A stretch of 64,000 nucleotides of DNA from G963678255 sp963678255 (lineage in GTDB: Bacteria > Cloacimonadota > Cloacimonadia > Cloacimonadales > WRIO01): the NCBI GenBank assembly GCA_963678255.2, contig CAXXTW010000001.1:1116001-1180000 (forward strand), written 5' to 3'. Both the position numbers and the translations under genes were made by a program. Shown here in pieces: positions 1 through 8,304 of the stretch. Below the pieces are notes generated by a model, which did no database searches, was not told the origin of the DNA, and worked only from the letters and a program-made list of their open reading frames with translations. Position 1 is the first letter of the stretch; every line of letters begins with the position of its first letter.

Positions 1-1086
1 GATCATATCACAGGCGAACTTATACCGGCTTATGTCTTTGTTGCAGCTCTTTCATGCAGTCAATATTCCTATGCTGAAGCATTTCCTTCAATGAAAACTG
101 AAAAATGGATTAATGCTCATATACATGCTTATCAGTTCTTTAATGGTGTCACCCGCATATTAGTCCCTGATAATTTAAAGACAGGAGTAGTGAAACACAG
201 TAAATCCGAAGTCATACTCAATAAAGCATATCAGGAAATGGCAGAATATTACGGAACGGCAGTCATTCCGGCTAGGCCTTATTCTCCAAAAGATAAACCT
301 AATGCAGAAGGAACTGTTGGGATTATATCAACCTGGATTATTGCCGCTTTGCGTAATGAGCGCTTTTTTTCTTTTTCTGAACTCAATAATGCAATTAAAA
401 GCAAGTTAACAGATTTTAATCAAAAGCCTTTCCAAAAGAAGATTGGCTGCAGGTTAAGTGCCTTTGAAGAAGAAGAAAAATCCTTCTTAATACCCTTACC
501 TGCAAGCCATTATGAATTGTCATCGTGGGTAACAGCAACAATTCAGATGGACTATCTTATAAATGTAGATAAATGTCAATACTCAGTTCCATATGAATAT
601 ATTGGGCATTCAGTTGATATTAGGTATACGTATAAAACAATTGAGGTTTTCTATAAAAACATTCGAATTGCTTCTCATTTGAGAAGATATAATACAACTT
701 CTCCAATAGTTTTACCCGAGCATATGCCAGAAAATCATAAACGATTTCTTAGCTGGAATAGAGAAACTTTTCTTGAATGGGCAAAATCTGCAGGCAAAAA
801 TACATTATGTATAATGGAATCATTGTTGAAATCCAATAAAATTGAAGAACAATCATATAAGTCCTGTGGTGTTTTAATGAAACTTGCAGACAGATTTTCA
901 TTTGAACGTATTGAATATGCTTGTGAAAAAGCTCTTTATTACACTCCTGCCCCAAGCGTAAAAATGGTTCAAACAATCCTAAAGACAGGACAAGATAGTA
1001 TTAAAATGCAAGAAAAAGCAGTTAATGAACAAAAAGGTGAACAATACGGGTTTACTCGCAGAAAAAACAATAAAGGAGATATATAA
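1..1086 (+). CDS. istA: IS21-family transposase IstA, 5' end outside window
   Basis: This is the C-terminal part of an IstA-type DDE transposase; the frame is open from base 1, so the start lies upstream of the window. IstA catalyses strand transfer of IS21 elements together with the ATPase IstB. Visible family marks are the second catalytic Asp in 'ILVPDNLKTGV' and the third catalytic residue in 'PYSPKDKPNAEGTV', followed by the usual IstA C-terminal region. The N-terminal HTH and first Asp are not in the window. The stop is followed within two bases by istB, the normal IS21 arrangement. The called region from base 1 to the stop is intact, with no frameshift seen. Confidence 0.93.
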   Translation, partial: DHITGELIPAYVFVAALSCSQYSYAEAFPSMKTEKWINAHIHAYQFFNGVTRILVPDNLKTGVVKHSKSEVILNKAYQEMAEYYGTAVIPARPYSPKDKPNAEGTVGIISTWIIAALRNERFFSFSELNNAIKSKLTDFNQKPFQKKIGCRLSAFEEEEKSFLIPLPASHYELSSWVTATIQMDYLINVDKCQYSVPYEYIGHSVDIRYTYKTIEVFYKNIRIASHLRRYNTTSPIVLPEHMPENHKRFLSWNRETFLEWAKSAGKNTLCIMESLLKSNKIEEQSYKSCGVLMKLADRFSFERIEYACEKALYYTPAPSVKMVQTILKTGQDSIKMQEKAVNEQKGEQYGFTRRKNNKGDI

Positions 1087-1087
1087 A

Positions 1088-1852
1088 ATGGTTAATCAAT
1101 CTACATATGAAAAGCTAAATCAAATGAATCTAAATGGCTTTGTTGAAGCGTTAAGGATACAAATGGAAAATTATGAATATAGCAATTTATCATTTGAAGA
1201 ACGTATCGGATTGCTTGTTGATTTTGAATGGTCAAGAAGACAGTCCAATAAGATATCAAAATGTATTAAAGAAGCTCATTTAAGATATCTTAATGCTTGC
1301 GTGGAAGATATAGAATACCTCCCCGATCGTAAACTTGATAAATCACAAATACTAAAATTATCTTCTTGTCAGTATATTAGAGACAATCACAATATTATCC
1401 TTAAGGGAGCTTCGGGAAATGGTAAAACATATATTGCATGCGCATTAGCGATCTCTGCATGCAGACAATCATTAAGTGTTAAATATACAAGGCTCCCTGA
1501 ACTGATAAATGATTTATTAGTTGCTCGAGGAGAAGGAAATTTTAAAAGATTCATAAAATCATGTCAAAAATATGATTTGTTAATTTTAGATGAGTGGCTT
1601 TTAAAACCTCTTTCAAATGAACAAGCTATGGATCTTCTTGAAATCATTGAAGTAAGAACAAAAAATGGTTCAATTATCTTTTGTACTCAATATGATACTC
1701 AAGGCTGGCAGGAAAGGATTGGTACAAATGAAGCCGAAACTTTGTCTGATGCAATAATCGATAGAATAAAACATAACTCTTACGAAATAATGATCGAAGG
1801 GAATATGTCTATGAGAGAACGATATGGAATAAAGAAAAAAATCAAGAAATGA
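1088..1852 (+). CDS. istB: IS21-family helper ATPase IstB
   Basis: IstB is the AAA+ ATPase that works with IstA in IS21 transposition and is related to DnaC. The start at the ATG of 'MVNQSTYEKL' is chosen because AAAGGAG lies just upstream and because it gives 254 residues, the usual IstB length; an upstream in-frame start would overlap istA. Walker A 'GASGNGKT' is at about residues 107-114 and Walker B 'LLILDEW' at about 164-170. Both are intact, so the protein should be active. It follows istA at 1-base spacing and is surely cotranscribed with it. Confidence 0.95.
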   Translation: MVNQSTYEKLNQMNLNGFVEALRIQMENYEYSNLSFEERIGLLVDFEWSRRQSNKISKCIKEAHLRYLNACVEDIEYLPDRKLDKSQILKLSSCQYIRDNHNIILKGASGNGKTYIACALAISACRQSLSVKYTRLPELINDLLVARGEGNFKRFIKSCQKYDLLILDEWLLKPLSNEQAMDLLEIIEVRTKNGSIIFCTQYDTQGWQERIGTNEAETLSDAIIDRIKHNSYEIMIEGNMSMRERYGIKKKIKK

Positions 1853-1865
1853 CTGTAAAATAATC

Positions 1866-1972
1866 ATTTTATGAAGAGAGCCATCATTTAGGTGGCTCTC
1901 TGTCCGTTAACATGGCTCTGTTTTTCCGTGAAGCTGGCTCTATTTCTCCGACATGGTGGCTCTCTGAGAACG
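1866..1972. repeat. Probable right end of the IS21 element with repeated GGCTCT motifs
   Basis: After istB there is a cluster of related short motifs: an inverted 'gagagccatc' and 'ggtggctctct', then 'catggctctg', 'agctggctct' and 'catggtggctctctgaga'. Multiple repeats of one motif at each end are characteristic of IS21-family elements. The last copy ends near 1970, and beyond it the sequence becomes the IS110-type gene read on the other strand. The exact terminal base cannot be fixed because the left end is outside the window. Confidence 0.55.
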
Positions 1973-3215
1973 TAATATTCACTCCTAATTCAGAATAGGA
2001 TTTTTTATATCGAATCATTGTATAATAGATAACTGCTATTTTTCTGCCTGTAGCTGTTATTGCCTTCTGATAACCAATTTGTGCCATCTTTTTACGGAAA
2101 AATGCACCTAAATAACTATGGCTGTTTCTCAATGTAGTTGCACATTGTCGAAAAATTGAAGCTGCATTACTTTGAACTTTATTTGTACTATTTTGAAAAA
2201 CTGTCCCTCCGGTTATTCTATGATTCGGAGATAATCCAAGCCAAGATGTAAAATTTTTACTATTTTTCCATTTACTCATATCAAAGCCTGTCTCTCCAAT
2301 TAACTTTTCTACTGATAGTATATTAAGACCAGGTATCTCACATAAGTCAACACCTATTGCTTGAACGATGTTATGATTAATATCATTACTATCATTTTCT
2401 TCAATTGAAATATTGTCCTCATCAATTGGTTGACTCATTAATATAAATAAATTATTAATCTGTGAATCTGTCTCTTCAATTTTTGATAAGAAAAATTCAT
2501 AAAAATTTACTGCCTGTTTGAGAATGTACAGTTGTTCAAATTGCAGACTACCACTCAATGCTTTAATGATCTCTTCATTACTTTTTTTTACACCTTTTTT
2601 TTTATATGACACAAGAACTTCAGGATTTGTCTCTCCTGAAAGTATTGCTTTTATTATACTCATTCCTGTCTTGCCAGTAATGTCAGAAATGACTTGATGA
2701 AGATAAAAGTTCATTAGAGTTAAGGCTTTTTGCATATGCTGGATATGTATGTTATTCTCTTTAACTAATTTGTCTCTATAACGAGTTAATACTTTTATTT
2801 CTCGTATATTCTTCTCCGGAATAAATGAGGGTGTTAGGAGACCATAGGAATGTAATTTTCTCAGCCAATCACAATCAAATTTATCTGTTTTCTTTCTACC
2901 TGGTGCATTTTTAACATGTTTTGCATTGCATAAACTTAATTTAAAACCTCTTGATTCAAGTATTTCATAGAGGGGAATCCAATAGATTCCGGTTGATTCC
3001 ATTGCCACTGTTGTTACTTTGCAAGAAGTTAACCAATCAGCTATAGCATTTAAATCGCAGGTATAAGAACCAAACTTGCGTATATGATCTTCACAAATAG
3101 TAGGAGATACACTTACCCAATTTTCTTTGGAACCAATATCGATTCCTGCAGAGTGATGATTGATTACTGAAATTTCGTTAGATGCTGATTCAATTTTCTC
3201 ATTTTTTTTTCTCAT
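1884..3215 (-). CDS. IS110-family transposase with C-terminus replaced by IS21 end
   Basis: This is a DEDD-type recombinase of the IS110/IS1111 family. The N-terminal RuvC-like domain carries D26, E73 ('AMESTGIYW'), D111 and D114 ('KKTDKFDCD'). The C-terminal transposase_20-like domain is visible as 'LIGETGFDM' through 'TNKVQSNAASIFRQCATTL' with the expected Ser-rich motif. I start at 'MRKKNEK' because AAGGAGGGA lies six bases upstream; an ATG eight codons earlier is not preceded by a site. The last 25-30 residues ('SESHHVGEIEPASRKNRAM...') are encoded by the reverse strand of the IS21 right end, so the native C-terminus has been replaced. The catalytic parts are whole, but activity is uncertain. 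Confidence 0.88.
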   Translation of the reverse strand: MRKKNEKIESASNEISVINHHSAGIDIGSKENWVSVSPTICEDHIRKFGSYTCDLNAIADWLTSCKVTTVAMESTGIYWIPLYEILESRGFKLSLCNAKHVKNAPGRKKTDKFDCDWLRKLHSYGLLTPSFIPEKNIREIKVLTRYRDKLVKENNIHIQHMQKALTLMNFYLHQVISDITGKTGMSIIKAILSGETNPEVLVSYKKKGVKKSNEEIIKALSGSLQFEQLYILKQAVNFYEFFLSKIEETDSQINNLFILMSQPIDEDNISIEENDSNDINHNIVQAIGVDLCEIPGLNILSVEKLIGETGFDMSKWKNSKNFTSWLGLSPNHRITGGTVFQNSTNKVQSNAASIFRQCATTLRNSHSYLGAFFRKKMAQIGYQKAITATGRKIAVIYYTMIRYKKSYSELGVNITFSESHHVGEIEPASRKNRAMLTDREPPK

Positions 3216-3294
3216 TTTAAGTCCCTCCTTTTTGATCATAAATACAACATTTTGATACTAATTGTCAAAAATATTTTGATTTTTACAGAGATAT

Positions 3295-3345
3295 AACAAG
3301 GTGTTTCATTTTTACCAAACAGGCAACAGCCTGATATGAGCTTTT
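3295..3345. repeat. Partial copy of the 206-bp repeat (IS110-proximal edge)
   Basis: About 50 bases match the central part of the 206-bp unit, from 'acaaggtgtttcat' to 'gatatgagct'. The copy then diverges into 'tttatct' exactly as the last partial copy does at 4930. It carries 'caggcaacagcctg', the variant seen at the far end of the array. It lies about 80 bases upstream of the start of the IS110-type gene. Confidence 0.8.
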
Positions 3346-3396
3346 ATCTGCAAATCTCCGATTTGCCATTATCTGTAGTGCGTCAGCACTACCATT
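3346..3396. repeat. Two TATCTG-flanked hairpin modules
   Basis: Two adjacent short palindromes share the frame 'tatct-G...C-cat' but have different stems. The first pairs GCAAAT (3350-3355) with ATTTGC (3361-3366) over a 5-base loop. The second pairs GTAGTGC (3375-3381) with GCACTAC (3386-3392) over the loop gtca. A third module of the same design lies at 4944-4961 at the other edge of the array. Confidence 0.7.
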
Positions 3397-3400
3397 ATCT

Positions 3401-4930
3401 TCTCCAATAGATGTCAATTTTTTAAAAGGACAATCTCAAAACAAGGTGTTTCATTTTTACCAAACAGGCGACAGCCTGATATGAGCTCCTATGAAACACC
3501 TTGTGTATTTGTCTATTTTAATTAATTAATCCATAAAATATATTAAATATCCAGGTATCAAGACAAAAGAAATGAACAATACTATCTCAAAGAAATATCC
3601 ATATCTTCTCCAATAGATGTCAATTTTTTAAAAGGACAATCTCAAAACAAGGTGTTTCATTTTTACCAAACAGGCGACAGCCTGATATGAGCTCCTATGA
3701 AACACCTTGTGTATTTGTCTATTTTAATTAATTAATCCATAAAATATATTAAATATCCAGGTATCAAGACAAAAGAAATGAACAATACTATCTCAAAGAA
3801 ATATCCATATCTTCTCCAATAGATGTCAATTTTTTAAAAGGACAATCTCAAAACAAGGTGTTTCATTTTTACCAAACAGGCGACAGCCTGATATGAGCTC
3901 CTATGAAACACCTTGTGTATTTGTCTATTTTAATTAATTAATCCATAAAATATATTAAATATCCAGGTATCAAGACAAAAGAAATGAACAATACTATCTC
4001 AAAGAAATATCCATATCTTCTCCAATAGATGTCAATTTTTTAAAAGGACAATCTCAAAACAAGGTGTTTCATTTTTACCAAACAGGCGACAGCCTGATAT
4101 GAGCTCCTATGAAACACCTTGTGTATTTGTCTATTTTAATTAATTAATCCATAAAATATATTAAATATCCAGGTATCAAGACAAAAGAAATGAACAATAC
4201 TATCTCAAAGAAATATCCATATCTTCTCCAATAGATGTCAATTTTTTAAAAGGACAATCTCAAAACAAGGTGTTTCATTTTTACCAAACAGGCGACAGCC
4301 TGATATGAGCTCCTATGAAACATCTTGTGTATTTGTCTATTTTAATTAATTAATCCATAAAATATATTAAATATCCAAGTATCAAGACAAAAGAAATGAA
4401 CACTACTATCTCAAAGAAATATCCATATCTTCTCCAATAGATGTCAATTTTTTAAAAGGACAATCTCAAAACTAGGTGTTTCATTTTTACCAAACAGGCA
4501 ACAGCCTGATATGAGCTCCTATGAAACATCTTGTGTATTTGTCTATTTTAATTAATTAATCCATAAAATATATTAAATATCCAAGTATCAAGATAAAAGA
4601 AATGAACACTACTATCTCAAAGAAATATCCATATCTTCTCCAATAGATGTCAATTTTTTAAAAGGACAATCTCAAAACTAGGTGTTTCATTTTTACCAAA
4701 CAGGCAACAGCCTGATATGAGCTCCTATGAAACACCTTGTGTATTTGTCTATTTTAATTAATTAATCCATAAAATATATTAAATATCCAGGTATCAAGAC
4801 AAAAGTAATGAACAATACTATCTCAAAGAAATATCCATATCTTCTCCAATAGATGTCAATTTTTTAAAAGGACAATCTCAAAACAAGGTGTTTCATTTTT
4901 ACCAAACAGGCAACAGCCTGATATGAGCTT
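3401..4930. repeat. 206-bp tandem repeat array, seven full copies and one partial
   Basis: Copies begin with 'tctccaatagatgtc' at 3401, 3607, 3813, 4019, 4225, 4431 and 4637, with a partial copy from 4843; the spacing is exactly 206 each time. Each unit holds a long inverted repeat ('acaaggtgtttcat' and 'atgaaacaccttgt', 3441-3454 and 3491-3504 in the first unit) whose loop contains a second hairpin, CAGGC-gaca-GCCTG. No unit contains an ORF of note. Units 1-4 look identical by eye. Units 5-7 carry a few substitutions (caccttgt to catcttgt, acaagg to actagg, ccagg to ccaag, gcgac to gcaac). The whole unit repeats without spacers, so this is not a CRISPR. Confidence 0.97.
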
Positions 4931-4934
4931 TTAT

Positions 4935-5129
4935 CTATTATCTGCAACACTTCAGTGTTGCCTTGCTTACTCCTTCCTTGGAGCTTGTTGAATCAAAATA
5001 GCATTTAATCTGATTAGAATAAGGACAATTTTCTACTGTATTTAAAAAAAATTTTTATCTCAAACTATTTAAAATACAGACTCTTTGATTTACTAATTTA
5101 CTCTATTCTTTTCTTAATAAATTTCCAAC
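4935..5129. other. Intergenic region with third hairpin module
   Basis: It holds a TATCTG hairpin pairing GCAACAC (4944-4950) with GTGTTGC (4955-4961) over loop ttca. Next comes 'cttactccttccttgg' at 4966-4981, a 16-base string found again at 47603-47618. The rest is A/T-rich sequence with no ORF; it lies downstream of the minus-strand gene that ends at 5130. Confidence 0.6.
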
Positions 5130-5930
5130 TTATTCGATAATCCCCTTTTTCTTTAACCAATTTATGCTTTGTTTTTGTTGCTCCAATAATAAACCTTCAA
5201 CCATTAATCTCTTCTCTTCTGAATTTAACTTGTCTGACATACCGTCACAACACATAGGTTCGTAATAAAAAAATATGTTTAGTCCTTTATTATTCCTAAT
5301 ATTCTTTCTTAGCGTTTCAGCTAATTGAAGATAATTTTCAACTTGTAAAGTGTCTCTTTCATCTGGTCTATTCTTGTAATATTTTAAAAAATCTTCATGG
5401 GAAATGAAGTAATACCCAATATTGTGCTCTGAATTATACCCATCAATATCAAGACAAAAACTCTCTCTGACTTCTTTAAACTTTTCTTTTCCTTTGATTA
5501 TGGTTGCTTTTAACACCGTCTTTTGAAAAACTGGAATGATTTCAGAGGGTATGTTTGAACTGAAATTTAAATTTTGTCCTTCAAAGGCTTTATTAATGAT
5601 TTCTCTTGCTTTACTTTCCTTAATAGGATATCCGGAACATAATTTGTCTTTATCAAAAACAGATAGTCCACGACCATCTTTAAATATTGGAGAGATAAAC
5701 ACCCTATACCTTTTATTATTATTCATTCCTGTTGTATGCGAATTTGATTTGTAAGGTTTTATTCGGTTATTATCTAATAAGTTTGGTTCTGGATTATTCT
5801 CCCTTGCTCCTATAAAAACGATGATCATAATTGAAAATAAAATTATCTTCCCCTTGTTTGCTTTTAAACCGAAACTAAATTGCCTCATTTTGAAAAACAA
5901 TTGAATTAGATATTTAGTAAATACGCTCAT
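5130..5930 (-). CDS. Unknown protein with one N-terminal membrane segment
   Basis: I do not recognise this 266-residue protein. Residues about 28-42 ('GKIILFSIMIIVFIGA') form a hydrophobic stretch that may be a membrane anchor or an uncleaved signal. The rest is soluble, lysine- and asparagine-rich, with Cys pairs ('YYEPMCCDG'). The gene looks real: it has AAGGAGGAG just before the ATG and a good upstream promoter (TTGACA, 17 bases, GATTAT). It sits alone between the repeat array and an IS1634-type element, so it may be accessory cargo. Confidence 0.7.
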   Translation of the reverse strand: MSVFTKYLIQLFFKMRQFSFGLKANKGKIILFSIMIIVFIGARENNPEPNLLDNNRIKPYKSNSHTTGMNNNKRYRVFISPIFKDGRGLSVFDKDKLCSGYPIKESKAREIINKAFEGQNLNFSSNIPSEIIPVFQKTVLKATIIKGKEKFKEVRESFCLDIDGYNSEHNIGYYFISHEDFLKYYKNRPDERDTLQVENYLQLAETLRKNIRNNKGLNIFFYYEPMCCDGMSDKLNSEEKRLMVEGLLLEQQKQSINWLKKKGIIE

Positions 5931-5959
5931 AATGCTCCTCCTTTCTTATCTCAAAGCAA

Positions 5960-5988
5960 ATAATCAACTAAAATGAATCATGTGTCAA
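5960..5988 (-). promoter_or_regulatory. Promoter of the 5130-5930 gene
   Basis: On the minus strand TTGACA (5988-5983) is followed after 17 bases by GATTAT (5965-5960), about 30 bases before the start codon and its strong ribosome site. Confidence 0.65.
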
Positions 5989-6395
5989 TAAAATTTATAG
6001 GGAATTTTTATCTCTATTCTATAATTCTTTTCAGAATATTTTTTTCAATACAATGAAACTCTCTTAATCTAATAAATAATAATCGGTTGTTATCGTGATC
6101 TTAAAAAAAACATTGACTGAATTTCTAAATATTCTGCATTTTAAATTAAATTCACTTAACCCATCTTTACCACTCAAACAAAGATTTTAAACTTTTTTTC
6201 ATTAATCCTTCAAAACAAGTTAATTGATAGCAGTTAACTAATGCGTAAAACGCCTCACTAAGCAACGATCTCTGTCTTAGACGACTTTATGTTCAGAATA
6301 ATGAAAAAAATATAGCAAGAAAAGTCAAATGTAGTGCCCCAAATACAAATATAATACTTGACAAATAATCAGCAAAAATATAATTTGATTACATT
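5989..6395. other. Intergenic region and left end of IS1634-type element
   Basis: There is no gene here. Positions 6155-6172 carry 'cttaacccatctttacca', the exact reverse complement of 8267-8284, a candidate terminal inverted repeat. About 220 non-coding bases follow before the transposase. TTGACA (6358-6363) and TATAAT (6379-6384), 15 bases apart, form a likely promoter for the transposase. Confidence 0.6.
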
Positions 6396-8284
6396 ATGTA
6401 TATAAGAGATTTAAAAAAAGGTAATAAGATTATTTTTAGACTCGTAGAGTCATACAGAGGACCAAATGGTCCAAGACAGAGGACTGTTTTAACTTTTAAT
6501 GAGTTAAATTTACCTAAAGAACAATGGAAAGAATTAGCTAATATTGTTGAAATGCTACTTTCAGGTCAAACTTTCATCAATAACAATACAGATATTATAG
6601 ATAAAGCCGAGAATATCGTTAAACTTATCAAAAGAAAAACAATTTTAAAAGTAGAAAATCAATATGATAAGGTAGAAATAGTTGAGAAAGATATTCAAAA
6701 TGTGGATTTAAACAGTCTAAAACATACAGAAGTCCGTTCAATTGGAGCAGAACACGTGGCTCTGTCTGTATATAAGGAATTAGAAATAGATAAGGTACTT
6801 AAAGAAAATGGATTTTCAGAGCACCAAAGAGAAGTTGCAGCTTTATCAATAATCGGAAGACTTGTTTATCCTGAAAGTGAGAAGTCAACAAGAGAATGGG
6901 CAATTAACAAATCAGGACTGGACTCCTTATTAAATACTTCATTTTCAAAATTATCAAATAACTCACTTTACCGAATAACAGATAAACTCTATTCATTAAA
7001 AGAAACCCTAGAAAGTCATTTGATTGAAAAAGAGCGTAGTCTATTAAATTTAAAAGAGAAATTAGTTTTATTTGATTTAACCAATACGTATTTTGAAGGT
7101 AATTGTTCATCAATACCAGGCGCAAAATTTGGTTTATCAAAAGAGAAAAGAAAAGATTGTCGATTATTGACATTAGGCTTTATCATAGATGAGAATGGTT
7201 TTCCAAAAACATGCAAAGTAATGGAAGGAAACCAAAGTGAGCCATCTTCTTTAGTTGATATGATTAAGCAACTGGAAGAAGCAAGTAATGAAAAAGACCG
7301 TTTGTTTAAAGATAAAATAGTCGTAATTGATGCAGGAATATCTTCAGAATCTAATTTAAAATACTTGTCTGATCAAGGCTATCATTACATCTGTGTTGCG
7401 AAAAATAAACCTTTCAGTTGTGAAGAAATTAACCAGTTAGAAGCTTCAGATATTTTTTCAACCCAAGACAAAGAGATTAAGGCAACCATTCTAAAAAAAG
7501 AGGATGAGACATATTTATACTGTGTGAGTCCAATGAAAAAAGTAAAAGAGCAATCAATGCTTGAAAGTTTTACAAAAAAATATATTCGTGATTTAGAATT
7601 ATTGAAAGAATCCCTGGCAAAGAAAAAAACGGTTAAATCGTATGATAAAATATTAGAAAAATTGGGCAGATTAAAAGAAAAACACAAATCGATCTCGAGA
7701 TTTATTGTAGTGGATATTGAACAAGAAGATAATCTTGTTCAAAGTATATTCTGGGAAAACACATATTCTGATCAAAAGGACTTTTCTTATAACGGTTCCT
7801 ATTTTCTAAGAACCAATCTGAATAATTTTAATGAACAGGAATTATGGAATATCTACTCAACACTAACAAACATAGAATATTCATTCAGATGCCTTAAAAG
7901 TGAGTTAGCATTTAGACCTGTTTATCACAAAATACAGGTAAGGGCGGAGAGTCATTTATTTATAGCAGTATTAGCCTATCATATTTTGAATGTTATCCGG
8001 GCCAAATTAAAGGCTCATGACATAAATTTTTCATGGAATAAAACCAGAGAACTGTTATCAACACATAACCTTATTACAACAGAGATGAAAACAGAAGATT
8101 CAAAAATAATAACTATTGTTCAGCCTTCAGATGCAAATGAGATACAAAAAAGAATATATAAGGCTTTAAACATCAAAATAAACCCAATAAATAGAAAGAT
8201 AATTAAGTTGCCGTAGTGCCCCGCACTTTTAATTATGTATATTTTACAATGACTTACGATAAATTATGGTAAAGATGGGTTAAG
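6155..8284 (+). mobile_element. IS1634-type insertion sequence, candidate limits
   Basis: The limits are set by a perfect 18-bp inverted repeat, CTTAACCCATCTTTACCA at 6155-6172 and its reverse complement at 8267-8284, enclosing a single transposase gene. I could not see a clear target-site duplication outside these ends, so the true boundary may differ by a few bases. At 2130 bp it is at the long end for the family because of about 220 non-coding bases on the left. Confidence 0.6.
6396..8216 (+). CDS. IS1634-family DDE transposase
   Basis: This 606-residue protein has the IS1634 (IS4-like) layout: the N-terminal 'RLVESYRGPNGPRQR' segment, then a DDE catalytic core interrupted by a long insertion. 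Likely catalytic residues are D227 in 'LFDLTNTYFEG', D312 in 'VVIDAGISSESN' and E494 in 'NIEYSFRCLKSELAFRPVYH'; the last string is the family's Y-(2)-R-(3)-E-(6)-K-like signature region. No frameshift or stop is seen, so it is probably functional. A TTGACA/TATAAT promoter lies just upstream. Confidence 0.93.
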   Translation: MYIRDLKKGNKIIFRLVESYRGPNGPRQRTVLTFNELNLPKEQWKELANIVEMLLSGQTFINNNTDIIDKAENIVKLIKRKTILKVENQYDKVEIVEKDIQNVDLNSLKHTEVRSIGAEHVALSVYKELEIDKVLKENGFSEHQREVAALSIIGRLVYPESEKSTREWAINKSGLDSLLNTSFSKLSNNSLYRITDKLYSLKETLESHLIEKERSLLNLKEKLVLFDLTNTYFEGNCSSIPGAKFGLSKEKRKDCRLLTLGFIIDENGFPKTCKVMEGNQSEPSSLVDMIKQLEEASNEKDRLFKDKIVVIDAGISSESNLKYLSDQGYHYICVAKNKPFSCEEINQLEASDIFSTQDKEIKATILKKEDETYLYCVSPMKKVKEQSMLESFTKKYIRDLELLKESLAKKKTVKSYDKILEKLGRLKEKHKSISRFIVVDIEQEDNLVQSIFWENTYSDQKDFSYNGSYFLRTNLNNFNEQELWNIYSTLTNIEYSFRCLKSELAFRPVYHKIQVRAESHLFIAVLAYHILNVIRAKLKAHDINFSWNKTRELLSTHNLITTEMKTEDSKIITIVQPSDANEIQKRIYKALNIKINPINRKIIKLP

Positions 8285-8304
8285 ACAAATAAAAAGGATT
8301 TTGT

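Noticed and set aside
3401..4930. CRISPR array
   Set aside because: The full 206-base period is repeated without unique spacers, and no cas gene is near.
3401..4930. Integron attC array
   Set aside because: No cassette ORFs lie between the units and no integrase is seen; the hairpins lack the attC core boxes that I could recognise.
6335..8220. Direct 'gtagtgcccc' copies as ends of the IS1634 element
   Set aside because: They are in direct, not inverted, orientation; the 18-bp perfect inverted repeat further out fits better.
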